DNA from: Streptomyces sp. NRRL F-5123
GTDB taxonomy: Bacteria; Actinomycetota; Actinomycetes; Streptomycetales; Streptomycetaceae
Direction: 5' to 3'
DNA: 64,000 bases
Assembly (NCBI RefSeq): GCF_000721495.1
Contig: NZ_JOHY01000014.1
Location: 1-64,000, forward strand
Below the pieces are notes generated by a model that had not been told where the DNA came from, did not search any database, and saw nothing but the letters and a program-made list of their open reading frames with translations. The translations under genes and the position numbers were made by a program. How positions within the stretch are numbered: position 1 is the stretch's first letter; each line of letters starts with the position of its first letter. Below are positions 33,662-40,850 of the stretch, in pieces.

Positions 33662-34455
33662 GGCAGCAGCCAGTCGACCGGGCGCTGCGCGGGCAGCAGC
33701 ACCGAACCGCTGACCGGCGTGAGCGAGGCCGGGCGGAAGGGGGGGCCGCCGCGCGACCAGCGGTAGCCGCTCGCGCTGCCCGCGGCGCGGTCCAGGCGCA
33801 CGGTGACGGCCACCGCCGTGCCGTGCGGGGCGAGGGCCGCACCGAGGCGGGTGTCGCCGAGGAAGCCGGCGATCTGCGCGGCGCTCTGCGGCTCGCGCCC
33901 CACCGCCGCGACCGTGCCGCGCAGCACGCCGTACCGTTCCGCGGGCACCGACTCCACCGTCAGCTCCACCCGCGACCCCACCGGCACCGCCGCGCCGCCC
34001 GTCGCGTAGAGCACGGCCTCCAGCGGGTCGTCCGGCGACGTGGCCAGCTCCACGCCCGCGACCTGCGTGCCCGCCGCCACCACCGTGCCGATCCCGGCGG
34101 GCAGCGCGGTCAGCCGCCCGCCCGCGACCATCCGCACCGCTTGCGTCCCCTGCGCCGTCCGCACGTCCAGCAGCGGGGCGCCGGCCGCCAGCAGGTCGCC
34201 GACCCGGGCCCGTACGTCCACCACCTGGCCCGCGAGCGGGCTCTGCAGCACGTAGCCGCCGCGGCCGCGGGTCAGCGCGCCCGGCAGCGTCGTGCGGGAG
34301 GCCACCGAGCCGCCCACCGCCCACACCGCCGCCGCGGCCAGCACCACCAGGGCGACCGCCAGCGCCGGCAGCCCCTGCGGCCGGGCGAGCCGCACCGGCA
34401 GGTCCAGCTCCTCCGGGGAGCGCAGCCTGGCCAGCGCCTTCTGCCGGAATTCCAC
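33658..34455 (-). CDS. HlyD-family periplasmic-adaptor-like protein of the NHLM exporter
   Basis: This 265-aa membrane fusion protein has a short cytoplasmic N-terminus (EFRQKALARLRSPEELDLPVRL, a typical NHLM HlyD opening) and one transmembrane helix (about 30-48). A biotinyl-lipoyl-like hairpin region follows (GGYVLQSPLAGQVVDVRARVGDLLAAGAPL), then beta-barrel segments. The coiled-coil hairpin of Gram-negative HlyD is absent, as expected for a monoderm cell. It sits first in the export operon, coupled by GTGA to the C39 transporter, and should bridge the transporter to the wall side. Confidence 0.9.
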   Translation of the reverse strand: MEFRQKALARLRSPEELDLPVRLARPQGLPALAVALVVLAAAAVWAVGGSVASRTTLPGALTRGRGGYVLQSPLAGQVVDVRARVGDLLAAGAPLLDVRTAQGTQAVRMVAGGRLTALPAGIGTVVAAGTQVAGVELATSPDDPLEAVLYATGGAAVPVGSRVELTVESVPAERYGVLRGTVAAVGREPQSAAQIAGFLGDTRLGAALAPHGTAVAVTVRLDRAAGSASGYRWSRGGPPFRPASLTPVSGSVLLPAQRPVDWLLP

Positions 34456-34504
34456 CCGCCCCTCCCTCCCTTTCCCTCGCGTCCCCGGCGATCCCGGGGA
34501 GCCC

Positions 34505-34551
34505 CCTGACAGCCCCGTGGACCCCGGGCTGTCAGGCCCCGGGGTCCACGG
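34505..34551 (-). terminator. Alternative hairpins between peptide precursor and export genes
   Basis: Two stems compete. A 14-bp stem pairs 34515-34528 with 34538-34551 (CCGTGGACCCCGGG with its complement, 9-base loop). A 9-bp stem pairs 34505-34513 with 34528-34536 (CCTGACAGC with GCTGTCAGG). They share bases and cannot form together. The position, just after the precursor stop on the minus strand and before the HlyD gene, suits a leaky terminator or attenuator giving more precursor than exporter transcript. Confidence 0.65.
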
Positions 34552-34638
34552 TCGATCCCTGTCCGCCGTCCGCGCGCTGCTGCGCCCGTCCGACGGCCGT
34601 GCCCGGCGGGTCAGCGCCGGCCGGTCACGCGTGCCCGG

Positions 34639-34848
34639 TCACAGACCGGCGGTGAGCCCGGTCAGCGGCGCGATGTCCAGACCGGTCGCCGAGGTGGCGA
34701 GACCCGCGACGTCGGAGACGGTCGGAAGCATCGAGTCGACCGTCCAGACCGTGTCGAGAACCGGGCCGAGAATGCCGCCGGAGACGCTGTCCAGCTCGCT
34801 GTCGGCAATCTCTCGGGTCTCGACCTGCGGGGTGGTGTCCTTGCGCAT
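34639..34848 (-). CDS. Double-glycine RiPP/bacteriocin-like precursor peptide
   Basis: This 69-aa peptide has a 25-residue leader ending in the cleavage motif ELDSVSGG (18-25). Its start resembles leaders of actinobacterial peptides called type A2 lantipeptides (TPQVETREIADSELD). The 44-residue core begins ILGPVLDTVW. It is hydrophobic and acidic (four Asp, no Lys or Arg), rich in Thr, Ser, Leu, Val and Gly, and has no cysteine, so it cannot form lanthionine or disulfide bonds. GAAGGGA lies about 10 bases before the ATG at 34848. It is followed by hairpins and then HlyD, C39 and NHLM exporter genes. No modifying enzyme is adjacent. Confidence 0.85.
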   Translation of the reverse strand: MRKDTTPQVETREIADSELDSVSGGILGPVLDTVWTVDSMLPTVSDVAGLATSATGLDIAPLTGLTAGL

Positions 34849-35392
34849 GGCTGGTTGTTCCCTTCGCTCAGCCGATTGTTCCGAAAACCCTGCCGACCGG
34901 GTGGACGCCGTAATCAGGGCAGGACGATCACCACGCCCGTCCGGTGCCAGGGAATTACGCGGCGGATCGGTTCGACCGCCGCATGGCGAACGATGCAACC
35001 ACGTCCCCGCCGACCGGGCCACCCGCGGTCGCGGGCCGGTCAGGGCAGGTGGGCGGGGTGTGACGGATCCCCGCACCGGATGCCGACGAATTCTTCACAC
35101 GGCTTTCCCCTGGGAATTCGCACACCGTGCGGGGGCACCGGAGGATCCACTCTTTCCGTCGAACACCTCTGCGCACAAACGTCCCTGCCGGAAGCGCGGG
35201 TGGACGGTTCGCCGGGTGTGTGTGCAGAGTCTGCACCCGTGATGTGCGGTCCCGCCGAAAACCGTATTCGTGGGGTCACGTCGGCAGACGGGCGGGAGAT
35301 CAGGGCATCTGCCGCCATGTCGGAATTCCGGACACCGGCCGCGCCGCCCCCGGCGCGCGGACGGCGCGGCCGGGGATGCGAGGATGGGCCCC
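34849..35392. other. Long regulatory spacer between precursor peptide and cyclophilin genes
   Basis: A 544-bp divergent intergenic region, noticeably less GC-rich than its surroundings. It must hold the promoters of the precursor peptide (minus) and cyclophilin (plus). No convincing -10/-35 pair could be fixed by eye, and no second double-glycine peptide was found in either strand. Open frames such as 35127-35396 (plus) do not resemble known proteins. Confidence 0.5.
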
Positions 35393-35884
35393 ATGAACAA
35401 TGTGTACTTCGACATCTCGATCGACGGGAAGCCCGCCGGGCGCATCGTCTTCCGGCTCTTCGACGACGTGGTGCCCAACACCGCCAAGAACTTCCGCGAG
35501 CTGGCCACGGGCGTGCACGGCTTCGGGTACGCGGGCTCCGCCTTCCACCGGATCATCCCGGCCTTCATGCTCCAGGGCGGCGACTTCACCTCCGGTGACG
35601 GCCGCGGCGGCAAGAGCATCTACGGCGAGAAGTTCCAGGACGAGAACTTCCAGCTCAAGCACGACCGCCCGTTCCTGCTCTCGATGGCGAACGCCGGGCC
35701 GAACACCAACGGCTCGCAGTTCTTCGTCACCACCGTGGTGACCGACTGGCTGGACGGCAAGCACGTCGTCTTCGGTGAGGTCGTCGAGGGCCAGGAGCTC
35801 GTCAAGACGATCGAGGGCAAGGGCTCGCGCAGCGGCACGCCGTCCGCGAAGGTCGTCATCACCGAGTCCGGCATCGTCGACTGA
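35393..35884 (+). CDS. ppiA: Peptidyl-prolyl cis-trans isomerase (cyclophilin)
   Basis: This 163-aa cytoplasmic cyclophilin, a single-domain PPIase, begins [17 protein letters not shown]. The core [23 protein letters not shown] (about 53-75) carries the catalytic Arg in FHRII, and [17 protein letters not shown] (about 100-116) is the second hallmark. It catalyses proline isomerisation during folding and is the main housekeeping cyclophilin type of Streptomyces. GAGGA eight bases before the ATG at 35393 fixes the start; an in-frame ATG at 35384 overlaps that site. A 15-bp hairpin follows the stop. Confidence 0.96.
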   Translation: MNNVYFDISIDGKPAGRIVFRLFDDVVPNTAKNFRELATGVHGFGYAGSAFHRIIPAFMLQGGDFTSGDGRGGKSIYGEKFQDENFQLKHDRPFLLSMANAGPNTNGSQFFVTTVVTDWLDGKHVVFGEVVEGQELVKTIEGKGSRSGTPSAKVVITESGIVD

Positions 35885-35922
35885 CCGACTTCGACCACGC
35901 CCCCGCCGCTCGGCGGGGCAAC

Positions 35923-35959
35923 CGCGAGGGCCCCCGGCGCACCGCCGGGGGCCCTCGCG
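35923..35959. terminator. 15-bp stem bidirectional terminator
   Basis: Perfect arms at 35923-35937 and 35945-35959 (CGCGAGGGCCCCCGG and complement) with a 7-base loop lie between the convergent cyclophilin and PhzF-family genes. Confidence 0.85.
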
Positions 35960-35983
35960 TCGCACGGGATGCTTCTCTGGATG

Positions 35984-36640
35984 TCAGAGGGACTCCTGGC
36001 CGTCCAGTCGCACCCGCCCGCCGACCTCGATGACGCCGTCCGGGCGCGGCGCGGTCATGATCTGCGAGCCGCGGCCCTGCGCGATGTTCAGCGCCCGTCC
36101 CAGCCGCTCGGTGAGCAGCAGGGCGGCGGCGCCGGTCGCCTCGTCCTCGTCGATCCCGTCGCCGCGGCCCGGGAAGGCCCGCGCCCTGACCCGGCCCGCG
36201 GCCTTGTCCAGCCAGGCCCACGCGTAGATCCACTCGCCGGGCGGCGGCACCTCCAGCGCGTCCACCTCCGCCGCCGAGCCGTACTGGAGCAGGGTGCGCG
36301 GCGGCGCCCAGGCCGCCATCGCCTCGATCCAGCAGAACTCCCCGTCCAGCCGGACGCCCACCACGCCCGCGGGCGTCACCAGCTCCGGCAGGTCGAGCAG
36401 CCAGCCCGTGCCGACGCAAGGGTGCCCGGCGAAGGGCAGCCGCAGGGAGGGGGTGTAGATGTCGACGGCGCCGCGCTCGGGGTCGTCGACGAAGACGGTC
36501 TCGCTGAAGCCCAACTTCCCGGCGAGCCGCTGCCGGTCGAGGGCATCGGGCACGGCGGAGCCGTCGCGGACGACGGCGAGCTCGTTGCCGTGCCGCCCGT
36601 CGGCTCCGCAGAAGACGCGAAGGACGTCGTATTCGGTCAC
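35984..36640 (-). CDS. PhzF-family isomerase/epimerase-like protein
   Basis: This 218-aa protein belongs to the PhzF (diaminopimelate-epimerase-like) fold. It begins TEYDVLRVFCGADGRHGNELAVV, with the family N-terminal strand and GN segment. It carries LPFAGHPCVGTGWLL in the middle and GDGIDEDEATGAAALLLTERLGR near the C-terminus. It is shorter than typical PhzF proteins (about 260-300 aa) because several loops are trimmed, but both lobes are present. Members isomerise or epimerise small acids, and the acid here is unknown. The GTG at 36640 was chosen as start; a TTG 12 bases upstream is possible. Confidence 0.85.
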   Translation of the reverse strand: MTEYDVLRVFCGADGRHGNELAVVRDGSAVPDALDRQRLAGKLGFSETVFVDDPERGAVDIYTPSLRLPFAGHPCVGTGWLLDLPELVTPAGVVGVRLDGEFCWIEAMAAWAPPRTLLQYGSAAEVDALEVPPPGEWIYAWAWLDKAAGRVRARAFPGRGDGIDEDEATGAAALLLTERLGRALNIAQGRGSQIMTAPRPDGVIEVGGRVRLDGQESL

Positions 36641-36827
36641 GCGCGCAGTCAACCACGTCCCGCGGCGACGACGTCGGGCGAGGCCAGGAGCGTTTGCCGG
36701 GGGAAGGACCGGGCAGGCGAGCGGACACAAGGGGGCCGGACGCGGCACGCGCGGCGACCGACCGTCGGCACGTGCGGTACGGGGCGGGGTCCGGCACGCA
36801 ATCGCGCACGGATGGGACGGTCTCGTG

Positions 36828-37124
36828 ATGCAGCAGCAGACAGCGCCGAAGGCGCGCACCAAGTCCTGGACCCTCAACCTGGAGATCGCCGAGGAGAGCA
36901 AGGACGCGACCACCGTCGAGGCCGCGCTCGACACCGGCGAACGCACCCTGCGCACGCAGGCCACCGCGCAGCGGAACCCCGGCGACCCGCCCGCCCCCGA
37001 GATCGGCGACGAGTACGCGGCCGGGCGCGCGCTGCTGGACCTGGGCAGGCAGCTGCTCCGGATGGCCACGGTGGACGCCGCGGCCAACGAGAAGTCCGCC
37101 TCCCACGAGCCGCCGGCCCGCTGA
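36828..37124 (+). CDS. DUF1876 family small protein
   Basis: This 98-aa soluble protein matches the actinobacterial DUF1876 family (dsRBD-like fold). Recognisable parts are KSWTLNLEIAEESKDATTVEAALDTG, then AQRNPGDPPAPEIGDEYAAGRALLDLGRQLL. Function unknown. A G-rich site (GGGACGG) precedes the ATG at 36828, with a GTG directly upstream in frame. It is monocistronic, in the spacer between two minus-strand genes. Confidence 0.88.
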   Translation: MQQQTAPKARTKSWTLNLEIAEESKDATTVEAALDTGERTLRTQATAQRNPGDPPAPEIGDEYAAGRALLDLGRQLLRMATVDAAANEKSASHEPPAR

Positions 37125-37164
37125 ACCGGCGGGGCTCGGGCCGGGACGTCCGCGCGCCCGGGCG

Positions 37165-37602
37165 TCAGCGCTCGGCGGGGACCGGGGCCGGCAGCAGTCC
37201 GTCGGCGAGGAGCCCGGCGTGGATCGCCACGGCGACGATCTGCACCGCGGACTGCGGGCGGATCAGCACCGTGATCTCGGTGATCCGCCGGGCGCCGTCG
37301 AAATGCAGCAGGTCGATGCCGTGGATCTGCCGGCCCTTGACGGTCGCCTGGAAGGGCAGTGCGGTGGCGGTGGCCCGCGCCCCGTCCGCGCCGCGCTCCG
37401 CGGCGCCGTCGAGCCGGCCGCCGTACTGGACGTCCTCGAAGGTGCGGTAGAGCACCCCGAAGAGCCCGGTCACCAGTCGCCTGCCCTCGAACGGCCGGAA
37501 TTTGACGGGGCTGTAGAAACGGATGTCGTCGGTGAAGAGGTCGTCGAGCGCCGACAGATCCCGGTTCTCGACGGCGGCGCGAAAGCGCTCTGCGGTGGCC
37601 AC
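37165..37602 (-). CDS. NTF2-like / SnoaL-like domain protein
   Basis: This 145-aa protein has the cone-shaped NTF2-like fold. It begins with an alpha-helical AERFRAAVENRDLSALDDLFTDDIRFYSPVKFRPFEG, typical of SnoaL-like proteins, followed by a curved sheet (HGIDLLHFDGARRITEITVLIRP). Such proteins act as small-molecule isomerases or cyclases or as binding proteins; the active residues are not diagnostic here. The start is a GTG at 37602 with AGGGGAGG about 8 bases upstream on the minus strand. Confidence 0.85.
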   Translation of the reverse strand: MATAERFRAAVENRDLSALDDLFTDDIRFYSPVKFRPFEGRRLVTGLFGVLYRTFEDVQYGGRLDGAAERGADGARATATALPFQATVKGRQIHGIDLLHFDGARRITEITVLIRPQSAVQIVAVAIHAGLLADGLLPAPVPAER

Positions 37603-37819
37603 GGGCGTACCTCCCCTGTGAAGCCCTGGCTGGGGGCCTCTTCGCGATAGTCATGAAGGTGACTAGTCACAGTGTTGACTATGCCGCGGTCAGGTGTGGC
37701 CATTTCACGCCACTGCTCGCGCGCGCCACTGCCCCGGTCCGACCGGCCGGGGCGGCGGCGCGCGGGCGGTCACCGGGCGGACGGCGGGAACCGCGGGAGC
37801 GGCGGGCGCCGTCTCAGCG
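37603..37819. other. Intergenic region upstream of the heptamer repeat
   Basis: Contains an A/T-richer patch around 37645-37690 (GACTAGTCACAGTGTTGACT) that could be a promoter for either flanking gene. No gene is seen. Confidence 0.4.
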
Positions 37820-37910
37820 GGCACCTGGCACCTGGCACCTGGCAGCGGGCACCTGGCAGCGGGCAGCGGGCAGCGGGCAGCGGGCAGCGGGCAGCGGGCA
37901 CCTGGCATCG
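37820..37910 (+). repeat. Heptanucleotide tandem repeat, 13 copies
   Basis: Thirteen uninterrupted 7-bp units made of two variants: GGCACCT x3, GGCAGCG, GGCACCT, GGCAGCG x6, GGCACCT, GGCATCG. The tract ends one base before a GGAGGGG ribosome-binding site and 16 bp before the GTG start of the following membrane protein gene. It lies in the 5' UTR or promoter spacer, or in an N-terminal extension if translation begins further upstream. Confidence 0.95.
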
Positions 37911-37926
37911 GCGGAGGGGCGGGGTG

Positions 37927-38517
37927 GTGACGGACACCGCGGACGAGAGCGCATTCGACGGTACGGACGCCCCGGTCACCCGGCGCGAGGTCGTCCGGCT
38001 CGCCGAGCAGCACGGCTTCGGTGCCGCCCACGGGAGCGTCGCCCTCGGCGGCGGTGACGCCGGCTGCGCGGCCGTCGCGCTGGCGGTGGCGCTGCTGCCC
38101 CCGGGGATCGGCCTGCTCGCCGGGCCCTTCGGGCCGGTCGCGGCGTCCGTCGGCGCCACGCTGATCATGGCGGGGCTCGCGGTCCCCGTCCTGGCCTTCG
38201 GCTACGAGCGGCGGCGCGACGCCCGTATTCCGCGGCTGCACCTCTTCGACGGCGGGCTCGTCATCGGCTACCCGCCGTCGCGCTCGTCCGGTCCGACCCG
38301 CCCGGAGGGCTTCGCCGTCCTGCCGTGGTCCGACGTCCGGGTCGTCGAGCGGGTCCACACCTCCACCATCGGCCAGGGCGGCTCCGTCCAGCGCGTGTGG
38401 CGGCTCGAACTGCACGTCCGCGGCGGCCCGCTGCTCTGCTCGCTGGGCGACACCCACCTCGGTCTGCGGGCCCTCCGGCTCGCCCTCGCGGGCGGTGCGG
38501 ACACCGCAGACGCCTGA
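37927..38517 (+). CDS. Two-helix membrane protein of unknown function
   Basis: This 196-aa protein was not recognised. It has a hydrophilic N-terminus, then two adjacent hydrophobic helices (about 40-57 and 60-85, from AAVALAVALLPPGIGLLAGPFG to the YERRRDARIP turn). A cytoplasmic beta-rich domain (LHLFDGGLVIGYPP, VLPWSDVRVVERVH) follows, resembling the PH-like domain of small bacterial membrane proteins. The start (GTG 37927, or the GTG just before it) follows GGAGGGG at optimal spacing. A 13-copy heptamer array lies immediately upstream, so expression may vary with repeat number. In-frame sequence extends through the array to an ATG at 37672 but reads as low-complexity. Confidence 0.8.
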   Translation: MTDTADESAFDGTDAPVTRREVVRLAEQHGFGAAHGSVALGGGDAGCAAVALAVALLPPGIGLLAGPFGPVAASVGATLIMAGLAVPVLAFGYERRRDARIPRLHLFDGGLVIGYPPSRSSGPTRPEGFAVLPWSDVRVVERVHTSTIGQGGSVQRVWRLELHVRGGPLLCSLGDTHLGLRALRLALAGGADTADA

Positions 38518-38569
38518 CCGTGCGACGGCCTGACCGTACGCGTGCACGGCCAGGCCGCACGACCGGGGC

Positions 38570-39139
38570 CTACGATCCGCCCGTGACGACGTCGCCCAGC
38601 GCGTCCAGCGTCCCGCGCATCAGCTCGGGCAGGCCGCGGGTCTCCTCGGCCGCGACCCAGCGCTCGAAGCCGACCTTGAAGACGGCGATGCCCGCCTCCG
38701 CGGTCACCGTCGCCGCGGGCTCGGGCACCCCGCGGTCGCGCAGGGCGGCGGAGACCGCGGCCGACAGCGCCGCGAGTTTGATCAGCTCGCGCTCCAACAG
38801 GTTGGCGTTGGCCATGATCACCGCCTGCCGCTTGCGCGCGAAGTCCCGGCGGTCGGTGAACAGTTCGGCCGCCGCGTCCAGCCCGGCAGCCACCGCCCGG
38901 AGCGGTCCGGCGTCGGCGGGGGCGCCCGCGACCGCCGTCACGAACGTCTCCTGGAGCGTGGCGCTGCCCGCGAACAGCACCTCGCGCTTGTCGGCGTAGT
39001 GCCGGAAGAACGTCCGCTCGGTCAGCCCGGCGCGGCCGGCGATCTCCGCGACGGTCGTCTGCTCGTAGCCGCGCTCGCGGTAGAGGTCCAGCGCGGCCCT
39101 CGCCAGCCGGCCGGGTGTGTCCGGCTCCCATCTGCCCAT
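38570..39139 (-). CDS. TetR-family transcriptional regulator
   Basis: This 189-aa regulator has an N-terminal helix-turn-helix (about 10-56: RLARAALDLYRERGYEQTTVAEIAGRAGLTERTFFRHYADKREVLF) and an all-helical ligand domain. It is divergently transcribed from an NAD-dependent epimerase/dehydratase gene. The shared 97-bp spacer carries repeated ACTGACATCA elements 32 bp apart, which are the likely operator. The usual arrangement would be repression of both genes until a small ligand binds. Confidence 0.92.
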   Translation of the reverse strand: MGRWEPDTPGRLARAALDLYRERGYEQTTVAEIAGRAGLTERTFFRHYADKREVLFAGSATLQETFVTAVAGAPADAGPLRAVAAGLDAAAELFTDRRDFARKRQAVIMANANLLERELIKLAALSAAVSAALRDRGVPEPAATVTAEAGIAVFKVGFERWVAAEETRGLPELMRGTLDALGDVVTGGS

Positions 39140-39154
39140 GGCTGGATTTTACTC

Positions 39155-39216
39155 TGACGACAGGGACTGACATCAGGTGTTAGTGTCGATGACAGCAACT
39201 GACATCACCTGACACC
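39155..39216. promoter_or_regulatory. TetR operator/promoter region with repeated ACTGACATCA
   Basis: ACTGACATCA occurs at 39166-39175 and 39198-39207, 32 bp (three helical turns) apart. They are followed by GGTGTTAGTGTC and CCTGACACC, so each forms an imperfect palindrome of TGACA/TGTC half-sites. It lies between a TetR gene and its divergent target. Confidence 0.65.
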
Positions 39217-39236
39217 GATTTTCTGGGGTTCTCGCC

Positions 39237-40160
39237 ATGCGTTATTTCGTCACCGGTGCGTCCGGCTGGATCGGTTCCGCCACCGTGGCCGAGCTGATCG
39301 CCGCCGGCCACCAGGTCAGCGGTCTGGCACGTTCCGACGCCTCCGCCGCCTCGCTCGCCGCGGCGGGCGCGGACGCCGTCCGCGGCACGATCGACGACCT
39401 CGACGTCCTGCGGGAGGCGGCCGCCGCCTCCGACGGGGTGATCCACCTCGCCTTCAAGCACGACACCGCCTTCTCCGGCGGCTTCCAGGAGGCCGCCGAG
39501 GCCGACCGCCGCGCCGTCGACGCGTTCGGTGAGGCGCTCGCCGGCAGCGACCGCCCGCTGGTGCTCGCCTCCGGCGTGGCGGGCCTCAAGCCGGGCCGGC
39601 TCGCGACCGAGCGGGACATGCCGCAGATCGACGGCTCCCCGCTGTCCATCCGCGGGACGACCGCGGAGGCCGTGCTCGCGCTGGCCCCGCGCGGCGTGCG
39701 CTCGTCGGTCGTCCGGATCGCGCCGACCGCCCACGGCGACGGCGACCACGGCTTCGTCGCGAGCCTGATCTCCTTCGCCCGCGACAAGGGCTCGGCCGGC
39801 TACATCGGCGACGGCGCCAACCGCTGGCCCGCCGTCCACCGCTCCGACGCGGCGAAGCTGTTCGCCCTCGCGGCGGACAAGGCCCCGGCCGGTTCGGTGC
39901 TGCACGCCGTCGGCGAGCAGGGCGTGCCCTTCCGCGAGCTCGCCGAGCGGATCGGCCGCCACCTCGGGTTGCCGGTCGCCTCGGTCGCGCCCGAGGAGGC
40001 GGGCGGGTACTTCGGCTGGATGAGCGGCTTCGTCGGCCTGGACGCCCCGTCCTCCAGCGACCTCACCCAGGAACTGCTCGGCTGGCGGCCGACCGGGCCG
40101 GGCCTGCTGGCCGACCTGGACGAGGGCCACTACTTCCGCGCGGCGGGCGCCGGGGTCTGA
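39237..40160 (+). CDS. NAD(P)-dependent epimerase/dehydratase (extended SDR-like)
   Basis: This 307-aa Rossmann-fold protein has the cofactor motif GASGWIG (residues 7-13) and VIHLAFKHDTAFSGG after the second strand. Where the extended-SDR catalytic YxxxK is expected, the sequence reads SIRGTTAEAVLAL, so the tyrosine and lysine appear to be missing. It may be an atypical SDR of the NmrA/YeeZ-like type that binds rather than converts its ligand. It is controlled by the divergent TetR gene through a clear operator. The substrate is unknown. Confidence 0.88.
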   Translation: MRYFVTGASGWIGSATVAELIAAGHQVSGLARSDASAASLAAAGADAVRGTIDDLDVLREAAAASDGVIHLAFKHDTAFSGGFQEAAEADRRAVDAFGEALAGSDRPLVLASGVAGLKPGRLATERDMPQIDGSPLSIRGTTAEAVLALAPRGVRSSVVRIAPTAHGDGDHGFVASLISFARDKGSAGYIGDGANRWPAVHRSDAAKLFALAADKAPAGSVLHAVGEQGVPFRELAERIGRHLGLPVASVAPEEAGGYFGWMSGFVGLDAPSSSDLTQELLGWRPTGPGLLADLDEGHYFRAAGAGV

Positions 40161-40196
40161 GCGGACCTCCGGCGGCGGGCCGGGGTGCGGAGTCCG

Positions 40197-40775
40197 TCAG
40201 GCCGCGGGCGCCGGGTCCGCATCGCGGCTCGCGAGCAGGGCCCCGACCAGGCCCCGGGCCCAGTCGCCGGAGGCGGGCTGATTGCTGAAGACGGCCCGGT
40301 AGTAGAGCGGGCCGAGCAGCATGTCGACGGCCCGCTCCACGTCGGGGACGGCCCCGCCGCGGGCGCGCTCGCGGCCGATGATCGCCGCGAGCTGCTCGTG
40401 CCGGTCGGCGGCGCACGCGCAGCCGCCCTCGGGGCCGGAGCCGATGGTGGCGCGCATCAGGGCCAGGACGTCGGGGTCGGCGAGGTCGGTGGCGACGTCG
40501 CCCATCCACCGCTCCAGGTCGGCGTCCAGTGCGCCGGTGTCGGGCACCACCACGTCACCGCTGAAGCGGCTGGTGGCGACATCGGCCAGCAGTTGGGCCA
40601 CCGAGCCCCAGCGCCGGTAGACGGTGGTCGGGTGGACGCCCGCCCGTGCGGCGACCACCGGGATGGTGAGCGGTTCGGCCGGTTCGGCGGCGACCAGTTC
40701 GGCGACGGCGCGGTGGACGGCGGCCCGCACCCGGGCCGACCGGCCGCCGGGGCGCCGCTGGGCTGCTTCGGTCAT
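40197..40775 (-). CDS. TetR-family regulator of a divergent MFS exporter
   Basis: This 192-aa regulator has a helix-turn-helix at about 14-60 (VRAAVHRAVAELVAA, then IPVVAARAGVHPTTVYRRWGS). Its C-terminal dimerisation domain is of the TetR_C_11-like kind (LGPLYYRAVFSNQP). The Cys pair in GGCACAADRHEQ is notable but is not a known metal site. The spacer to the divergent MFS gene contains a 9-bp inverted repeat and a direct repeat, a strong operator candidate. It probably represses the exporter until an inducer binds. Confidence 0.92.
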   Translation of the reverse strand: MTEAAQRRPGGRSARVRAAVHRAVAELVAAEPAEPLTIPVVAARAGVHPTTVYRRWGSVAQLLADVATSRFSGDVVVPDTGALDADLERWMGDVATDLADPDVLALMRATIGSGPEGGCACAADRHEQLAAIIGRERARGGAVPDVERAVDMLLGPLYYRAVFSNQPASGDWARGLVGALLASRDADPAPAA

Positions 40776-40787
40776 ACGGAAATTATC

Positions 40788-40838
40788 GCACTGGTCACTG
40801 CGTTAGCCTAGGAGCCGCTAACGCAATGATCACTGCAT
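40788..40838. promoter_or_regulatory. TetR operator between regulator and MFS gene
   Basis: The inverted repeat TGCGTTAGC (40799-40807) and GCTAACGCA (40817-40825) has a 9-bp spacer. It overlaps a direct repeat of TGRTCACTGCRTT at 40792 and 40827. This AT-richer block lies just before the MFS ribosome-binding site. Confidence 0.75.
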
Positions 40839-40850
40839 TCGGAGAGATCC

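Noticed and set aside
34639..34848. Lanthipeptide precursor
   Set aside because: The leader resembles type A2 lantipeptides, but the core has no cysteine and no lanthionine synthetase gene is nearby.
34849..35392. Second precursor peptide near the NHLM cluster
   Set aside because: No short frame on either strand has a double-glycine leader or a suitable ribosome-binding site.
37820..37910. CRISPR array
   Set aside because: The units are 7 bp with no spacers; it is a simple tandem repeat.
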